The translations under genes were made by a program, and so were the position numbers. A stretch of 64,000 nucleotides of DNA, taken from positions 1,984,001 through 2,048,000 of the forward strand of contig NZ_AP025510.1 of the NCBI RefSeq assembly GCF_024347635.1, in the 5' to 3' direction. Positions 34,383-44,218 of the stretch are shown here, one piece after another (the stretch's first letter is position 1; every line of letters starts with the position of its first letter). The notes below the pieces were generated by a model. It did no database searches and had not been told where the DNA came from. It saw only the letters and a list, made by a program, of their open reading frames with translations. This stretch comes from Vibrio tasmaniensis. GTDB taxonomy: Bacteria; Pseudomonadota; Gammaproteobacteria; Enterobacterales; Vibrionaceae.

Positions 34383-35972
34383 GTGAACAAGGCCATTGAA
34401 ATCAAAAAGCTGGGAACCATTGAGGTCATCAATTCTTCCGTTCCTTACTCGCAAGATCCAACCAGCGTTTTTCATACTTTGTGTGAGAACAAAACAGACA
34501 GTTTGCTGTTGGAATCGGCTGAGATTGAATCCAAACAGAACCTGACAAGCCTACTCCTTATCGACTCTGCTGTTCGCATCGTATGTCGCGGACATGAAGT
34601 AACCTTTCAAGCGTTGACTGAAAACGGTCAAGCGCTTATCGAACACCTCACTCAAAATGTTAAAACAGATATAAAATCTGACCTTACGGATAACGTTTTG
34701 ACGCTGACTTTTGTCGAGCCAAGCAATGAATTAGATGAAGACTCACGTTTAAGAGAAGCCTCTTCATTTGATGCACTGCGTTTGGTTCAGCACAGCTTTG
34801 AGCAAGACGCAGATAACAAACACGCACTATTCATGGCGGGCTTATTCGCTTACGACATCGTGGCGAACTTTGAACCGCTAGGTGATGCTGAAGCAACCAA
34901 CAATTGTCCTGACTTTGTCTTCTACGTAGCTGAAACACTATTGCGTTTCGACCACCAAGAGAACGAAGGCCTACTTCATGCGAGCTTGTTTGCTCAAGAT
35001 GAAAGCATTAAAACGCAATTAACTGATCGCCTAGCCGACATTCAAACACAATGTCAGTCATTGAAAGCCATCACCGAAGTTACGCCACTCGACAATGTTG
35101 AAGCGGTACCAAGCGTTTCAGATGAAGACTTCTGCCAAACGGTTCGTGACTTAAAAGAGTACGTAGTTAAAGGCGATGTATTCCAAGTGGTACCTTCACG
35201 TCGCTTCACACTGCCTTGCCCTGCTCCACTGGCGGCTTACAAAGAACTCAAGCAAAGTAACCCAAGCCCTTACATGTTCTACATGCAAGATGAGCTGTTT
35301 ACTCTGTTCGGCGCTTCTCCAGAAAGCGCGCTGAAATACGAAACCGAAACCAACCAAATCGAGATCTACCCAATTGCGGGTACTCGTCGTCGCGGTAAGC
35401 GCCCAAATGGCCAAATCGATTTCGACCTCGATAGCCGTATCGAACTTGAGCTACGTACCGACAAGAAAGAAAACGCTGAGCACATGATGCTTGTCGATCT
35501 AGCACGTAACGATGTAGCGCGTATTGCAGAAGCTGGCACTCGCCACGTAGCAGACTTGCTGAAAGTTGACCGCTACAGCCATGTGATGCACTTGGTTTCT
35601 CGTGTTGTTGGTCAACTGCGTGAAGACTTGGATGCCCTACACGCTTACCAGGCTTGTATGAACATGGGAACGCTAACGGGCGCACCAAAAATCCGCGCAA
35701 TGCAGCTTATCCGTGACGTAGAAAAAACACGTCGTGGTAGCTACGGCGGTGCGGTAGGTTACCTAACAGGTGAAGGCACGTTAGATACGTGTATCGTAAT
35801 TCGCTCTGCTTACGTTGAAGATGGCGTAGCACAAGTACAAGCGGGCGCAGGTGTAGTATTCGATTCAGACCCACAAGCCGAAGCGGATGAAACTCGCGGT
35901 AAAGCTCAAGCGGTTATCTCAGCGATCCAAGCAGCTCATACTAAAAACTTAACAAACAAGAAGGAGTCGTAA
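34383..35972 (+). CDS. trpE: Anthranilate synthase component I
   Basis: A 529-residue chorismate-utilising enzyme, first step of tryptophan synthesis. The N-terminal feedback site has LLLESAEIESK near residues 37-47; the C-terminal catalytic core includes PSPYMFYMQ, FGASPESALKYE, IAGTRRRG and GTLTGAPKIRAMQ. Start chosen at GTG 34383 because AGGAGG stands just before it and the length then fits the family; in-frame ATGs at 34320 and 34335 lack a ribosome site. trpG follows two bases after the stop. Confidence 0.96.
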   Translation: MNKAIEIKKLGTIEVINSSVPYSQDPTSVFHTLCENKTDSLLLESAEIESKQNLTSLLLIDSAVRIVCRGHEVTFQALTENGQALIEHLTQNVKTDIKSDLTDNVLTLTFVEPSNELDEDSRLREASSFDALRLVQHSFEQDADNKHALFMAGLFAYDIVANFEPLGDAEATNNCPDFVFYVAETLLRFDHQENEGLLHASLFAQDESIKTQLTDRLADIQTQCQSLKAITEVTPLDNVEAVPSVSDEDFCQTVRDLKEYVVKGDVFQVVPSRRFTLPCPAPLAAYKELKQSNPSPYMFYMQDELFTLFGASPESALKYETETNQIEIYPIAGTRRRGKRPNGQIDFDLDSRIELELRTDKKENAEHMMLVDLARNDVARIAEAGTRHVADLLKVDRYSHVMHLVSRVVGQLREDLDALHAYQACMNMGTLTGAPKIRAMQLIRDVEKTRRGSYGGAVGYLTGEGTLDTCIVIRSAYVEDGVAQVQAGAGVVFDSDPQAEADETRGKAQAVISAIQAAHTKNLTNKKES

Positions 35973-35974
35973 TC

Positions 35975-36565
35975 ATGGCTGATATTGTATTCATCGATAA
36001 CTTCGACTCGTTCACATACAACCTTGTAGACCAGTTTCGTTCATTAGGTCACAGCGTAAAAATTTACCGTAACAACATTCCTGCAAAAGTAGTTGAAGCG
36101 GCGATCAACGAATTAGATAACCCGGTTGCACTGCTTTCGCCAGGCCCTGGCGCTCCAGCAGATGCGGGTTGCATGCCAGAGCTGATTCAATTGCTAAAAG
36201 GCAAAGTACCAATGATTGGAATTTGCTTAGGCCACCAAGCGATTGTTGAAGCCTACGGCGGCACCGTTGCAGGCGCTGGCGAAATCATTCATGGTAAGGT
36301 GTCGATGATGGAACACCAGAACCATGCGACTTACCAAGGCTTACCTTCGCCACTGGCTATTGCTCGCTACCACTCTTTAGTGGCAACGCATGTATCCGAT
36401 AGCCTAACGGTGACCGCTGAAGTCGATGATTTGGTGATGTCTGTGGTTCAAGAACAAGACAAGGTTTGTGGATTCCAATTCCACCCTGAATCAATTATGA
36501 CGACCTACGGTGCAACGCTTCTAGCGAACGCTATAGAATGGGCTCTTGAGAAAAAGACGATATAG
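35975..36565 (+). CDS. trpG: Anthranilate synthase component II (glutaminase)
   Basis: A 196-residue class-I glutamine amidotransferase that supplies ammonia to TrpE. The nucleophile is the Cys in GICLGHQAI near residue 80; the His-Glu dyad is in FQFHPESIM near 168-172. It is a stand-alone protein here, unlike the TrpGD fusion of E. coli; trpD follows separately after nine bases. Confidence 0.96.
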   Translation: MADIVFIDNFDSFTYNLVDQFRSLGHSVKIYRNNIPAKVVEAAINELDNPVALLSPGPGAPADAGCMPELIQLLKGKVPMIGICLGHQAIVEAYGGTVAGAGEIIHGKVSMMEHQNHATYQGLPSPLAIARYHSLVATHVSDSLTVTAEVDDLVMSVVQEQDKVCGFQFHPESIMTTYGATLLANAIEWALEKKTI

Positions 36566-36574
36566 GAAACGATC

Positions 36575-37570
36575 ATGGAACAGATTAATAAACTTTACGA
36601 ACAGCAGTCTCTTACTCAAGAAGAAAGCCAACAGTTATTTGATGTCATCATCAAGGGTGAACTCGATCCAATCCTGATGGCTTCGGCTCTGACTGCATTG
36701 AAAATCAAAGGCGAAACGCCCGATGAGATCGCAGGTGCGGCGAAAGCACTGCTTGCCAATGCAAACCCGTTCCCACGTCCTGATTACGATTTCGCTGACA
36801 TCGTAGGTACAGGTGGCGACGGTCATGACACCATCAACATTTCGACGACTTCTGCATTTGTAGCAGCAGCGTGTGGTTTAAAAATAGCCAAGCACGGCAA
36901 CCGCAGCGTATCAAGCAAATCAGGCTCTTCTGACCTACTGGATTCGTTCGGTATTAACCTAGCGATGACGGCAGAAGACACGCGCACTGCAGTCGACGAG
37001 CTCGGCGTAGCATTCCTATTTGCTCCGCAATATCACGTTGGTGTACGCCACGCGATGCCTGTTCGTCAAACAATGAAAACGCGCACGATCTTCAACATCC
37101 TTGGTCCACTGATTAACCCTGCTCGCCCTAACATCGAGTTAATGGGTGTTTACAGCAAAGAGCTAGTACGCCCTATCGCGGAAACCATGCTGCAAATGGG
37201 CATGAAGCGTGCTGCGGTTGTGCACGGTAGCGGCCTTGATGAAGTGGCTATTCATGGCGAGACAATCGTTGCTGAAATTAAAGATGGAAAAATTCACGAG
37301 TACACAGTGACACCGGCAGACTTTGGCCTGAACACTCACCCTCTTGAAGCAATCAAGGGCGGCGAGCCAGAAGAGAACAAAGCCATCACAACCGATATCC
37401 TGACGGGCAAAGGCACTGATGCTCAAGTTGGCGCAGTAGCCGTGAACGTTGCGCTACTGATGCGTCTATTTGGTCACGAAGATCTAAAAGCCAACGCACA
37501 ACAAGCGATTGACGCGATGAACTCTGGCAAAGCGTACGAGCTTGTACAAAAGCTTGCTGCACACGCCTAA
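36575..37570 (+). CDS. trpD: Anthranilate phosphoribosyltransferase
   Basis: A 331-residue transferase that adds phosphoribose to anthranilate. The PRPP-binding loop is in DIVGTGGDGHDTINIST near residues 74-90, and KHGNRSVSSKSGSSD near 106-120 is family-typical. Free-standing, without the amidotransferase fusion. ATG at 36575. Confidence 0.97.
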   Translation: MEQINKLYEQQSLTQEESQQLFDVIIKGELDPILMASALTALKIKGETPDEIAGAAKALLANANPFPRPDYDFADIVGTGGDGHDTINISTTSAFVAAACGLKIAKHGNRSVSSKSGSSDLLDSFGINLAMTAEDTRTAVDELGVAFLFAPQYHVGVRHAMPVRQTMKTRTIFNILGPLINPARPNIELMGVYSKELVRPIAETMLQMGMKRAAVVHGSGLDEVAIHGETIVAEIKDGKIHEYTVTPADFGLNTHPLEAIKGGEPEENKAITTDILTGKGTDAQVGAVAVNVALLMRLFGHEDLKANAQQAIDAMNSGKAYELVQKLAAHA

Positions 37571-37590
37571 CGAACGACGAGACAAACAAC

Positions 37591-39042
37591 ATGACACAGA
37601 CTACCGATAAATTGTCGACCCACGTTTCAGTCAAAGAAGCTGAAATGGCGGAAGTACTAGCAAAAATCGTTCGTGATAAATACCAATGGGTTGAAGCGCG
37701 TAAGCAGACTCAACCATTGGACGAGTTTAAAGCAACGTTAACCGTAACAGACCGCAGCTTTTATGATGCATTGAGCGGCGAACAAACAGTTTTCATCACT
37801 GAATGTAAGAAGGCATCTCCGTCAAAAGGTTTAATCCGTGACGAGTTTGATTTGGACTACATTGCATCGGTGTACAACAACCACGCCAACGCAATTTCAG
37901 TGCTGACAGACGAGAAATACTTCCAAGGTGACTTTGAGTTTTTACCAAAGGTTCGCAGCATTGCTAAACAACCTATTTTGTGTAAAGACTTTATGGTTGA
38001 TACCTACCAAGTTTACCTAGCTCGTCACTACTCTGCTGATGCTATCTTGTTGATGCTATCGGTATTAGATGACGAAGAATACCAAGCACTTGCTGAAGTC
38101 GCTCACTCACTCAACATGGGTGTACTTACCGAAGTCAGCAACGAAGAAGAACTTCATCGCGCAGTCGCTTTAAAAGCAAAAGTGATCGGTATTAATAACC
38201 GTAACCTGCGTGACCTTTCGACGGATCTGAACCGTACTAAGGAGTTGGCTCCGCTGATACGCGAACTGGCTCCAAACGCTGTTGTGATTTCAGAATCTGG
38301 CATCTACACACACCAACAAGTTCGTGACCTTTCAACGTTTGCAGATGGCTTCCTAATCGGCAGCTCTCTAATGGCAGAAAAGAACCTCGAGCTTGCAGTG
38401 CGTAAAGTAACGCTCGGTGAAAATAAGGTGTGTGGTTTAACTCACTCTGACGATGCAGCAAAGGCTTATCAAGCCGGTGCAGTATTCGGTGGTCTGATTT
38501 TCGTTGAAGCATCTAAGCGTCATGTGGATATCGAAGCGGCTCGTTTAACTATGAGCGGCGCACCGCTGAACTACGTGGGTGTGTTCCAAAATCATAGCGT
38601 TACTGACGTTGTGAAAACGGTTTCTGAGCTAGGTTTATTTGCGGTGCAACTGCACGGTGATGAGTCTCAAGCGTTTGTTGATGAGTTAAAACAATCTCTA
38701 CCTGAAAATGTTGAAATTTGGAAAGCTTACGGTGTTACTTCTGGCGACGCTTCCGGTGCTAAAAGCTCGCTACCAGAATTACTTCAAAGCAATGTGACTC
38801 GTCACCTACTAGATACTAAAGTGGGTTCTCAAACTGGCGGAACTGGCCAAGCGTTCGATTGGAGCCTAATCAACAACCAAAGCGCAATCATGTTAGCGGG
38901 TGGCCTAAACCCAGAAAATGCTAACCAAGCGGCTAAGTTGGGTTGCTTAGGATTAGACCTAAACTCTGGCGTTGAATCGGCTCCGGGTAAAAAAGACGCA
39001 GACAAACTGCAACGTGCTTTTGCAGCGATTCGTAATTACTAG
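37591..39042 (+). CDS. trpCF: Bifunctional indole-3-glycerol phosphate synthase / phosphoribosylanthranilate isomerase
   Basis: A 483-residue fusion of two TIM barrels. The first (about 20-275) is the synthase, with FITECKKASPSKGLI and ILCKDFMVDTYQ, and ends near SSLMAEKN. The second (about 275-483) is the isomerase, with KVCGLTHSDDA at its start and QLHGDESQ, LLDTKVGSQTGGTG near its end. The fusion is standard for gammaproteobacteria. The first 18 residues are an extension over E. coli TrpC; an internal start is possible. Confidence 0.96.
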   Translation: MTQTTDKLSTHVSVKEAEMAEVLAKIVRDKYQWVEARKQTQPLDEFKATLTVTDRSFYDALSGEQTVFITECKKASPSKGLIRDEFDLDYIASVYNNHANAISVLTDEKYFQGDFEFLPKVRSIAKQPILCKDFMVDTYQVYLARHYSADAILLMLSVLDDEEYQALAEVAHSLNMGVLTEVSNEEELHRAVALKAKVIGINNRNLRDLSTDLNRTKELAPLIRELAPNAVVISESGIYTHQQVRDLSTFADGFLIGSSLMAEKNLELAVRKVTLGENKVCGLTHSDDAAKAYQAGAVFGGLIFVEASKRHVDIEAARLTMSGAPLNYVGVFQNHSVTDVVKTVSELGLFAVQLHGDESQAFVDELKQSLPENVEIWKAYGVTSGDASGAKSSLPELLQSNVTRHLLDTKVGSQTGGTGQAFDWSLINNQSAIMLAGGLNPENANQAAKLGCLGLDLNSGVESAPGKKDADKLQRAFAAIRNY

Positions 39043-39120
39043 TTCGGTTCTAGAACTTAAAACCTAGAACTTGAAATCTAGAGCCCAGAACTTAGAAGCT
39101 AGAAAGCAGAATCTCAAAAC
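39043..39120. repeat. Degenerate short repeats after trpCF
   Basis: Variants of CTAGAACTT recur about six times between trpCF and trpB (CTAGAACTT, CTAGAACTT, CTAGAGCC, CAGAACTT, CTAGAAAG). The array is imperfect, unlike the others in the window. Confidence 0.6.
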
Positions 39121-39208
39121 TAATTCGTAAGCTTTGCCTTTGCGAAGCTTAAACAAGATAAAATGACTTGGTGTGAATACACATCGATAGAATTGAAGGA
39201 ATAACACA

Positions 39209-40399
39209 ATGGCTAAACTCGATGCCTACTTTGGTGAATACGGTGGTCAATACGTACCGCAGATCCTAGTACCAGCACTAGACCAACTAGAACAAGCATT
39301 TATCGATGCACAAGCCGATCCTGAGTTCCGCAGTGAATTCATGACGCTTCTTCAAGAGTATGCTGGTCGTCCAACGGCACTAACGCTAACACGTAACCTG
39401 ACTAAAGGTACAAAAACCAAACTGTACCTAAAGCGTGAAGATCTACTTCACGGCGGTGCTCACAAGACAAACCAAGTACTTGGTCAAGCGCTGCTGGCAA
39501 AACGTATGGGTAAGCAAGAAATCATCGCTGAAACAGGCGCGGGCCAACACGGTGTTGCGACTGCTCTAGCGTGTGCTCTATTAGGCCTTAAGTGTCGTGT
39601 TTACATGGGTGCAAAAGACGTTGAACGTCAAAGCCCGAACGTGTTCCGTATGAAGCTAATGGGCGCAGAGGTTATTCCTGTTCATTCTGGCTCTTCAACG
39701 CTAAAAGATGCATGTAACGAAGCACTACGTGACTGGTCTGCAACTTACGAAGACGCGCACTACCTATTGGGTACTGCAGCGGGCCCTCACCCATTCCCAA
39801 CCATCGTTCGTGATTTCCAACGTATGATTGGTGAAGAAACGAAGAACCAAATTCTAGCTCGTGAAGGTCGCCTTCCTGATGCCGTTATCGCTTGCGTAGG
39901 TGGTGGTTCTAACGCTATCGGCATGTTCGCTGATTTCATTGAAGAAGAATCTGTTCGCCTAATCGGTGTAGAGCCTGCTGGTAAAGGTATCGATACCGAC
40001 CAACACGGCGCACCACTTAAACACGGTAAAACAGGTATTTTCTTCGGTATGAAAGCACCACTGATGCAAGATGAGAACGGCCAAGTAGAAGAGTCTTACT
40101 CTGTTTCTGCGGGTCTAGATTTCCCATCAGTTGGTCCTCAACACGCGCACTTAAATGCGATTGGCCGTGCTGAATACGACAACGTGACCGATGACGAAGC
40201 ACTAGAAGCGTTCCAATTGATTGCACGTAAAGAAGGTATTATCGCAGCGTTAGAGTCATCTCATGCTGTGGCTCATGCTGTTAAAATGGCTCACGACGAC
40301 CCTGAGAAAGAACAGCTATTAGTCGTTAACTTATCTGGTCGTGGTGACAAAGACATTTTCTCTGTACACGACATTCTTAAAGAGAAAGGAGCATTATAA
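39209..40399 (+). CDS. trpB: Tryptophan synthase beta chain
   Basis: A 396-residue PLP enzyme that joins indole and serine. The PLP lysine is in [14 protein letters not shown] near residue 86, the phosphate-binding loop is [12 protein letters not shown] near 230, and ETGAGQHG near 109 is the catalytic-glutamate region. Its stop overlaps the trpA start by one base (TAATG), consistent with the alpha2-beta2 complex. Confidence 0.98.
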   Translation: MAKLDAYFGEYGGQYVPQILVPALDQLEQAFIDAQADPEFRSEFMTLLQEYAGRPTALTLTRNLTKGTKTKLYLKREDLLHGGAHKTNQVLGQALLAKRMGKQEIIAETGAGQHGVATALACALLGLKCRVYMGAKDVERQSPNVFRMKLMGAEVIPVHSGSSTLKDACNEALRDWSATYEDAHYLLGTAAGPHPFPTIVRDFQRMIGEETKNQILAREGRLPDAVIACVGGGSNAIGMFADFIEEESVRLIGVEPAGKGIDTDQHGAPLKHGKTGIFFGMKAPLMQDENGQVEESYSVSAGLDFPSVGPQHAHLNAIGRAEYDNVTDDEALEAFQLIARKEGIIAALESSHAVAHAVKMAHDDPEKEQLLVVNLSGRGDKDIFSVHDILKEKGAL

Positions 40400-41205
40400 T
40401 GGATCGCTATCAATCACTCTTCACTCGCTTAGCTGAAAAGAATCAGGGCGCATTTGTACCATTCGTAACGGTTGGTGATCCTAACCCAGAGCAATCTCTT
40501 AAGATCATGGAAACGCTAGTTGAAGCGGGTGCTGACGCACTTGAGCTTGGTATCCCATTCTCAGATCCGCTTGCAGATGGCCCAACAATCCAAGGTGCGA
40601 ACATTCGTGCTTTAGATTCTAAAGTAACGCCAGATGTGTGCTTCGATCTTATTGGTCAAATCCGTGCTAAATACCCAGAGCTACCAATCGGCCTACTGAT
40701 GTACGCGAACTTGGTTTACGCACGTGGTATAGAAAATTTTTACGAACGCTGCGCAAACGCAGGTATCGATTCAGTATTAATTGCTGATGTACCAACCAAT
40801 GAAAGCGGCGAGTTTGTTGCTGCAGCTGAAAAGTTTGGCGTTCACCCAATCTTTATTGCTCCACCAACTGCAAGCGATGAAACGCTTCAATCAGTTTCTG
40901 AGCTAGGTGGTGGTTACACCTACCTACTTTCGCGTTCTGGTGTAACGGGTGCTGAAACAAAAGCAAACATGCCAGTAACGGCACTGCTTGATCGCTTGAA
41001 CAAGTTCGATGCGCCACCAGCACTGCTTGGTTTCGGCATCTCGGCTCCTGAACAAGTGAAAGAAGCGATTGTAGCTGGCGCTGCCGGTGCGATCTCTGGC
41101 TCAGCTGTTGTAAAGATCATTGAAAACAACGTAGAGCAACCTGAAGCAATGCTTAAAGCCCTTGCTGAATTTGTAACGCCAATGAAAGCGGCAACACAGA
41201 AATAA
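40399..41205 (+). CDS. trpA: Tryptophan synthase alpha chain
   Basis: A 268-residue TIM-barrel enzyme that releases indole from indole-glycerol phosphate. Catalytic Glu and Asp lie in [16 protein letters not shown] near residues 46-62. The phosphate-binding GFGIS is near 212. Last gene of the operon; a hairpin follows. Confidence 0.97.
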   Translation: MDRYQSLFTRLAEKNQGAFVPFVTVGDPNPEQSLKIMETLVEAGADALELGIPFSDPLADGPTIQGANIRALDSKVTPDVCFDLIGQIRAKYPELPIGLLMYANLVYARGIENFYERCANAGIDSVLIADVPTNESGEFVAAAEKFGVHPIFIAPPTASDETLQSVSELGGGYTYLLSRSGVTGAETKANMPVTALLDRLNKFDAPPALLGFGISAPEQVKEAIVAGAAGAISGSAVVKIIENNVEQPEAMLKALAEFVTPMKAATQK

Positions 41206-41247
41206 CAAAAAACCTCCTTCTAGGATCAGATTTCACCTAGAGGGAGG
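41206..41247 (-). terminator. Hairpin after trpA, poly-T side facing left
   Basis: CCTCC-TTCTAGG pairs with CCTAGAGGGAGG (41213-41247, loop 11). The A-run lies on the left (41207-41212) and no T-run follows on the right, so as an intrinsic terminator it points leftward although no leftward gene is nearby. It may still stabilise or end the trp mRNA. Confidence 0.6.
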
Positions 41248-41381
41248 CTCTCTACAACACCCTTCCTACGATCCTTAATGTTAAACGATTGTTCTAAAAC
41301 CTCTTCAAAACAAACTTGTAGCACAACAATAACACCAAACCAATCCATCACTGTTATTTATAAAAAACAATACCCCCGCAA

Positions 41382-41399
41382 CAAGCAAACGTTTGCTTG
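41382..41399. promoter_or_regulatory. PurR-like operator
   Basis: CAAGCAAACGTTTGCTTG is a perfect 18-bp palindrome whose core GCAAACGTTTGC is that of the E. coli PurR box (consensus ACGCAAACGTTTGCGT). LacI-family proteins in general use such CG-centred palindromes. It lies about 180 bases before the symporter start. Confidence 0.6.
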
Positions 41400-41574
41400 G
41401 GCTTAAAAAAACACCAAACAATGTTTAATTACTCATTTTTAGTAGCCTTTCATCTCTGCTCATATTGATAAATGTAAAGGATACGTGTAAAACTCTTCAC
41501 GAAATAATTCACCAATGGCACATCGCACATTGGTGGGTAGTTCTGGGATTTTTATATTTAGTAGCACAGAGGTT

Positions 41575-42834
41575 ATGGAAGTGTTAAAAGAAAAGAATTT
41601 ACTAAGCAATATCGGCGTTCAAGTCGTTATTGCAATGATCATCGGTACCGCAGTCGGCGCGATGATGGGTGAAAGCGCAACAATGTTCGCTCCACTGGGT
41701 GCTATCTTCATCAACTTGATCAAGATGCTGGTTATTCCTCTAGTCGCAGTTGCCCTAATTTCAGGTGCTGCTGGTCTAGGTAATAGTTCATCGGCTGGTA
41801 AAGTTGGTGTAACTACACTGGGTTACTTTGCACTAACGTCTGCACTTGCTGTAGCACTAGCGCTTGTAATGGGTGAAGTGTTCGAACCGGGTCGTGGTAT
41901 CGATGTTTCTGGCGTTGAAGGCATGTTCTCTTCAGAATACGCTGCAAAAGGCGAACTTCCTACGTTCTGGGCAACCATCACTGGAATGATCCCAACCAAC
42001 GTTTTCCAATCACTGAATGAAGCAAACATTCTGCAAATTCTCGTTTTCTGCTTATTCTTCGGTATTGCGATTTCTAAACAAGCAAAAGAAAAACGTGACC
42101 CTATCATCAATGGCGTAAACGCGATTGTTGACGCTATGGTTTGGATGATCAACAAGGTTATGATCATCGCACCACTTGGCGTATTCGGCCTAATGGCAGA
42201 AGCAGTAGGTACTTTCGGTTTCGGCGCACTTATGGTTGTGTTCAAACTGTTTATTGTTTACATCGCTGCGATCCTAATCTTCGGCTTTATTGCTTACCCA
42301 CTGATGATTCAAATCTTCACTAAGACTTCAGCGAAGAAGTTCCTAGTGGCGATGAAGAAGCCTCAAGCGGTTGCACTATCAACAGCCTCTTCAATGGCGA
42401 CACTGCCAGTAACAATGGAAACGGTAGAGAAAGAACTTGGCGTTCGTAACTCTACGGCTTCATTCGTTCTGCCACTTGGCGCAACGATAAACATGTCTGG
42501 TAACGCAATTTACTACGGCCTAGTTGCTATCTTCTTCGCACAGCTATTCAACATCGACCTTTCTATGGGCGCTTACGTTGCTATCATCGTAACGTCTACC
42601 CTAGGCGCAGTTGGTCAAGCAGGTGTTCCAGGTCCTTCTTTCCTAGTGGTTGCGGTTCTTCTGGCGGCAGGTATCCCTATCGAAGGTCTACCTCTATTGT
42701 TCGCTCTAGACCGTGTCTTCGATATGATTCGTACGGCTCTGAACATCACTGGTGATGCAGCATGTGCAGTCATCGTTGACTCTCTAATCGAAGACGAAGT
42801 GAAAGAAGCTGAGCTAGAGAAACAACAAGCTTAA
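41575..42834 (+). CDS. Dicarboxylate/amino acid:cation symporter (DAACS family)
   Basis: A 419-residue membrane carrier of the GltP/GltT/DctA family that imports glutamate, aspartate or C4-dicarboxylates with Na+ or H+. Eight transmembrane segments with two re-entrant loops; the substrate loop has the Ser-rich ALSTASSMATLPVT near 272-285, and NMSGNAIYYG near 311-320 is the sodium motif. Start ATG 41575 follows AGAGG closely; GTG two codons later has better spacing and may be the true start; ORF starts to 41515 look spurious. Its terminator has been split by an insertion sequence. Confidence 0.9.
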   Translation: MEVLKEKNLLSNIGVQVVIAMIIGTAVGAMMGESATMFAPLGAIFINLIKMLVIPLVAVALISGAAGLGNSSSAGKVGVTTLGYFALTSALAVALALVMGEVFEPGRGIDVSGVEGMFSSEYAAKGELPTFWATITGMIPTNVFQSLNEANILQILVFCLFFGIAISKQAKEKRDPIINGVNAIVDAMVWMINKVMIIAPLGVFGLMAEAVGTFGFGALMVVFKLFIVYIAAILIFGFIAYPLMIQIFTKTSAKKFLVAMKKPQAVALSTASSMATLPVTMETVEKELGVRNSTASFVLPLGATINMSGNAIYYGLVAIFFAQLFNIDLSMGAYVAIIVTSTLGAVGQAGVPGPSFLVVAVLLAAGIPIEGLPLLFALDRVFDMIRTALNITGDAACAVIVDSLIEDEVKEAELEKQQA

Positions 42835-42864
42835 ACTTCTTAGAAACTTAAAGACCAAAAAGCC

Positions 42865-42875
42865 ACTCATTGAGT
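42865..42875. repeat. Target-site duplication, left copy
   Basis: ACTCATTGAGT, 11 bp, identical to 44300-44310 and directly adjoining the left end of the insertion sequence. Confidence 0.95.
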
Positions 42876-42895
42876 TAATGCCGTTCGGATAAGCA

Positions 42896-44218
42896 TTACT
42901 GCTTGAATCTGAACGGATATTTGGCTGGGACAAAGAGGACTGAACGTGGAAACGTTCGGTCCTTTCTTTTATCTGGAAGAATGAAGTGACTCAAACTTTC
43001 TCTCATCCTTTTCAGTTTTACAGGTAGAGTTCCGTCTGGACTTAAAGCTAACCAACGTAATTGCGCATCAATAAGGTTAATTGCGGCGGTAAAACTGACC
43101 CTAGTCGCTCGAACCCCGGCTTCTGAAGCTATCTTAACCATCTCTAATCGCACTAAGTTATAGGCAAGTAATACGCCCCAAAGCTCTTGCTTCACACCGG
43201 CAGAAAAACGACTTCGTAAAGTGACGTGACTTTGCAGTTGAGTCTGTTTAATTTCACCATAACCTTCTTCTATCTCCCAGCGTTGCCAATAAATACGCAG
43301 CAGGCTTTCTAGCGAGTATTTACTAGGGTCTGTAAGTGAAGTAATAAAACCTTTTATCTCACCTTTTGGCTCTTGATATAGGACTAATCTGGCTTCCCAA
43401 CGTGCGGGTAAATTCGGATTCTGCCGTTGAGCTTGAGGAGAGATAGGCATTGAGATAAGCATGTCGTTCTCCGCATATTTCTCCAACACTTCATAGCGTA
43501 GTTTACGTTTTGCAGGCATTAACCAGTGCGCATTTTCCGCACTCTCTTGCCAGGACAGCAAAAGGTCTGCCGAGAAATAACAACGATCAAATAAGGTCAA
43601 TGAGTGTGCGGGGATGTCATTGAATAGGCGCTTAGCTAAGGTCGTTTCACCGACATGACAACCATCAAAAGCCGCCCCCATAATCATTCGAGTTTCTGTT
43701 GACATCAAAGCGACTAAACGAAGTTGAGGGTAAGGTTTCAATTTTTTGGAGATGAACCCAAATTGTTCAGCGTTCTCTGGGGAATCCTGACACCGAAATG
43801 TTGTTCCATCGACAGCAAGAACATTAAGCTCTAAGTCTTTGTCTTGTTGAAGGATATCTCCGTTCCAAGCCTTTACCGTTGTGTGAAACAGAGCCGCTAA
43901 CGGACTCTCATCTAGACGTCGGCGTGAATCAGTTAGGACACTGGGTGCAACACGAGACCAGCTATCTTCAGGTTTAGGCTGAAGTGCAATGTCTAATGAA
44001 CTGCATACCTCTTTGATAGACATGTTGCGTTGCAGCCCCATCCAAATAACTAACCAGACAGCTTGCTGAGCGGGAAGTCGGCGTCGTCTTATGCTCGCTT
44101 TATTGGTTTCAAGAAGAGCTTGTTCTATCCACTCAATCTGAATGGCGTCGACGACAGATTCATAATTGTCGGCATCTTCAATGGTCTCGTGTGCCATTGC
44201 TAATTCTTGTTCAAGCAT
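42896..44218 (-). CDS. IS4-family transposase
   Basis: A 440-residue DDE transposase. The two aspartates are in LAVDGTTF near 147 and LFDRCYFS near 210. The glutamate lies in the IS4 YREK signature, YWQRWEIEEGYGEIKQ (Y, R, E and K at spacing 2, 3 and 6) near 320. ELWGVLLAYNLVR is shared with IS4. Start ATG 44218 stands directly after a hairpin and T-run, so its ribosome site (GGGGA) is inside the stem. Confidence 0.97.
   Translation of the reverse strand: MLEQELAMAHETIEDADNYESVVDAIQIEWIEQALLETNKASIRRRRLPAQQAVWLVIWMGLQRNMSIKEVCSSLDIALQPKPEDSWSRVAPSVLTDSRRRLDESPLAALFHTTVKAWNGDILQQDKDLELNVLAVDGTTFRCQDSPENAEQFGFISKKLKPYPQLRLVALMSTETRMIMGAAFDGCHVGETTLAKRLFNDIPAHSLTLFDRCYFSADLLLSWQESAENAHWLMPAKRKLRYEVLEKYAENDMLISMPISPQAQRQNPNLPARWEARLVLYQEPKGEIKGFITSLTDPSKYSLESLLRIYWQRWEIEEGYGEIKQTQLQSHVTLRSRFSAGVKQELWGVLLAYNLVRLEMVKIASEAGVRATRVSFTAAINLIDAQLRWLALSPDGTLPVKLKRMRESLSHFILPDKRKDRTFPRSVLFVPAKYPFRFKQ

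Larger units (their letters stand above)
41206..41574. other. Region between trpA and the symporter gene
   Basis: 369 bases with a long hairpin just after trpA, a perfect 18-bp PurR-like palindrome at 41382-41399 and otherwise AT-rich DNA carrying the symporter promoter. No further gene seen. Confidence 0.6.

Noticed and set aside
41440..41510. CRP-like half sites upstream of the symporter
   Set aside because: TGT/TCACG fragments match only half of the consensus.
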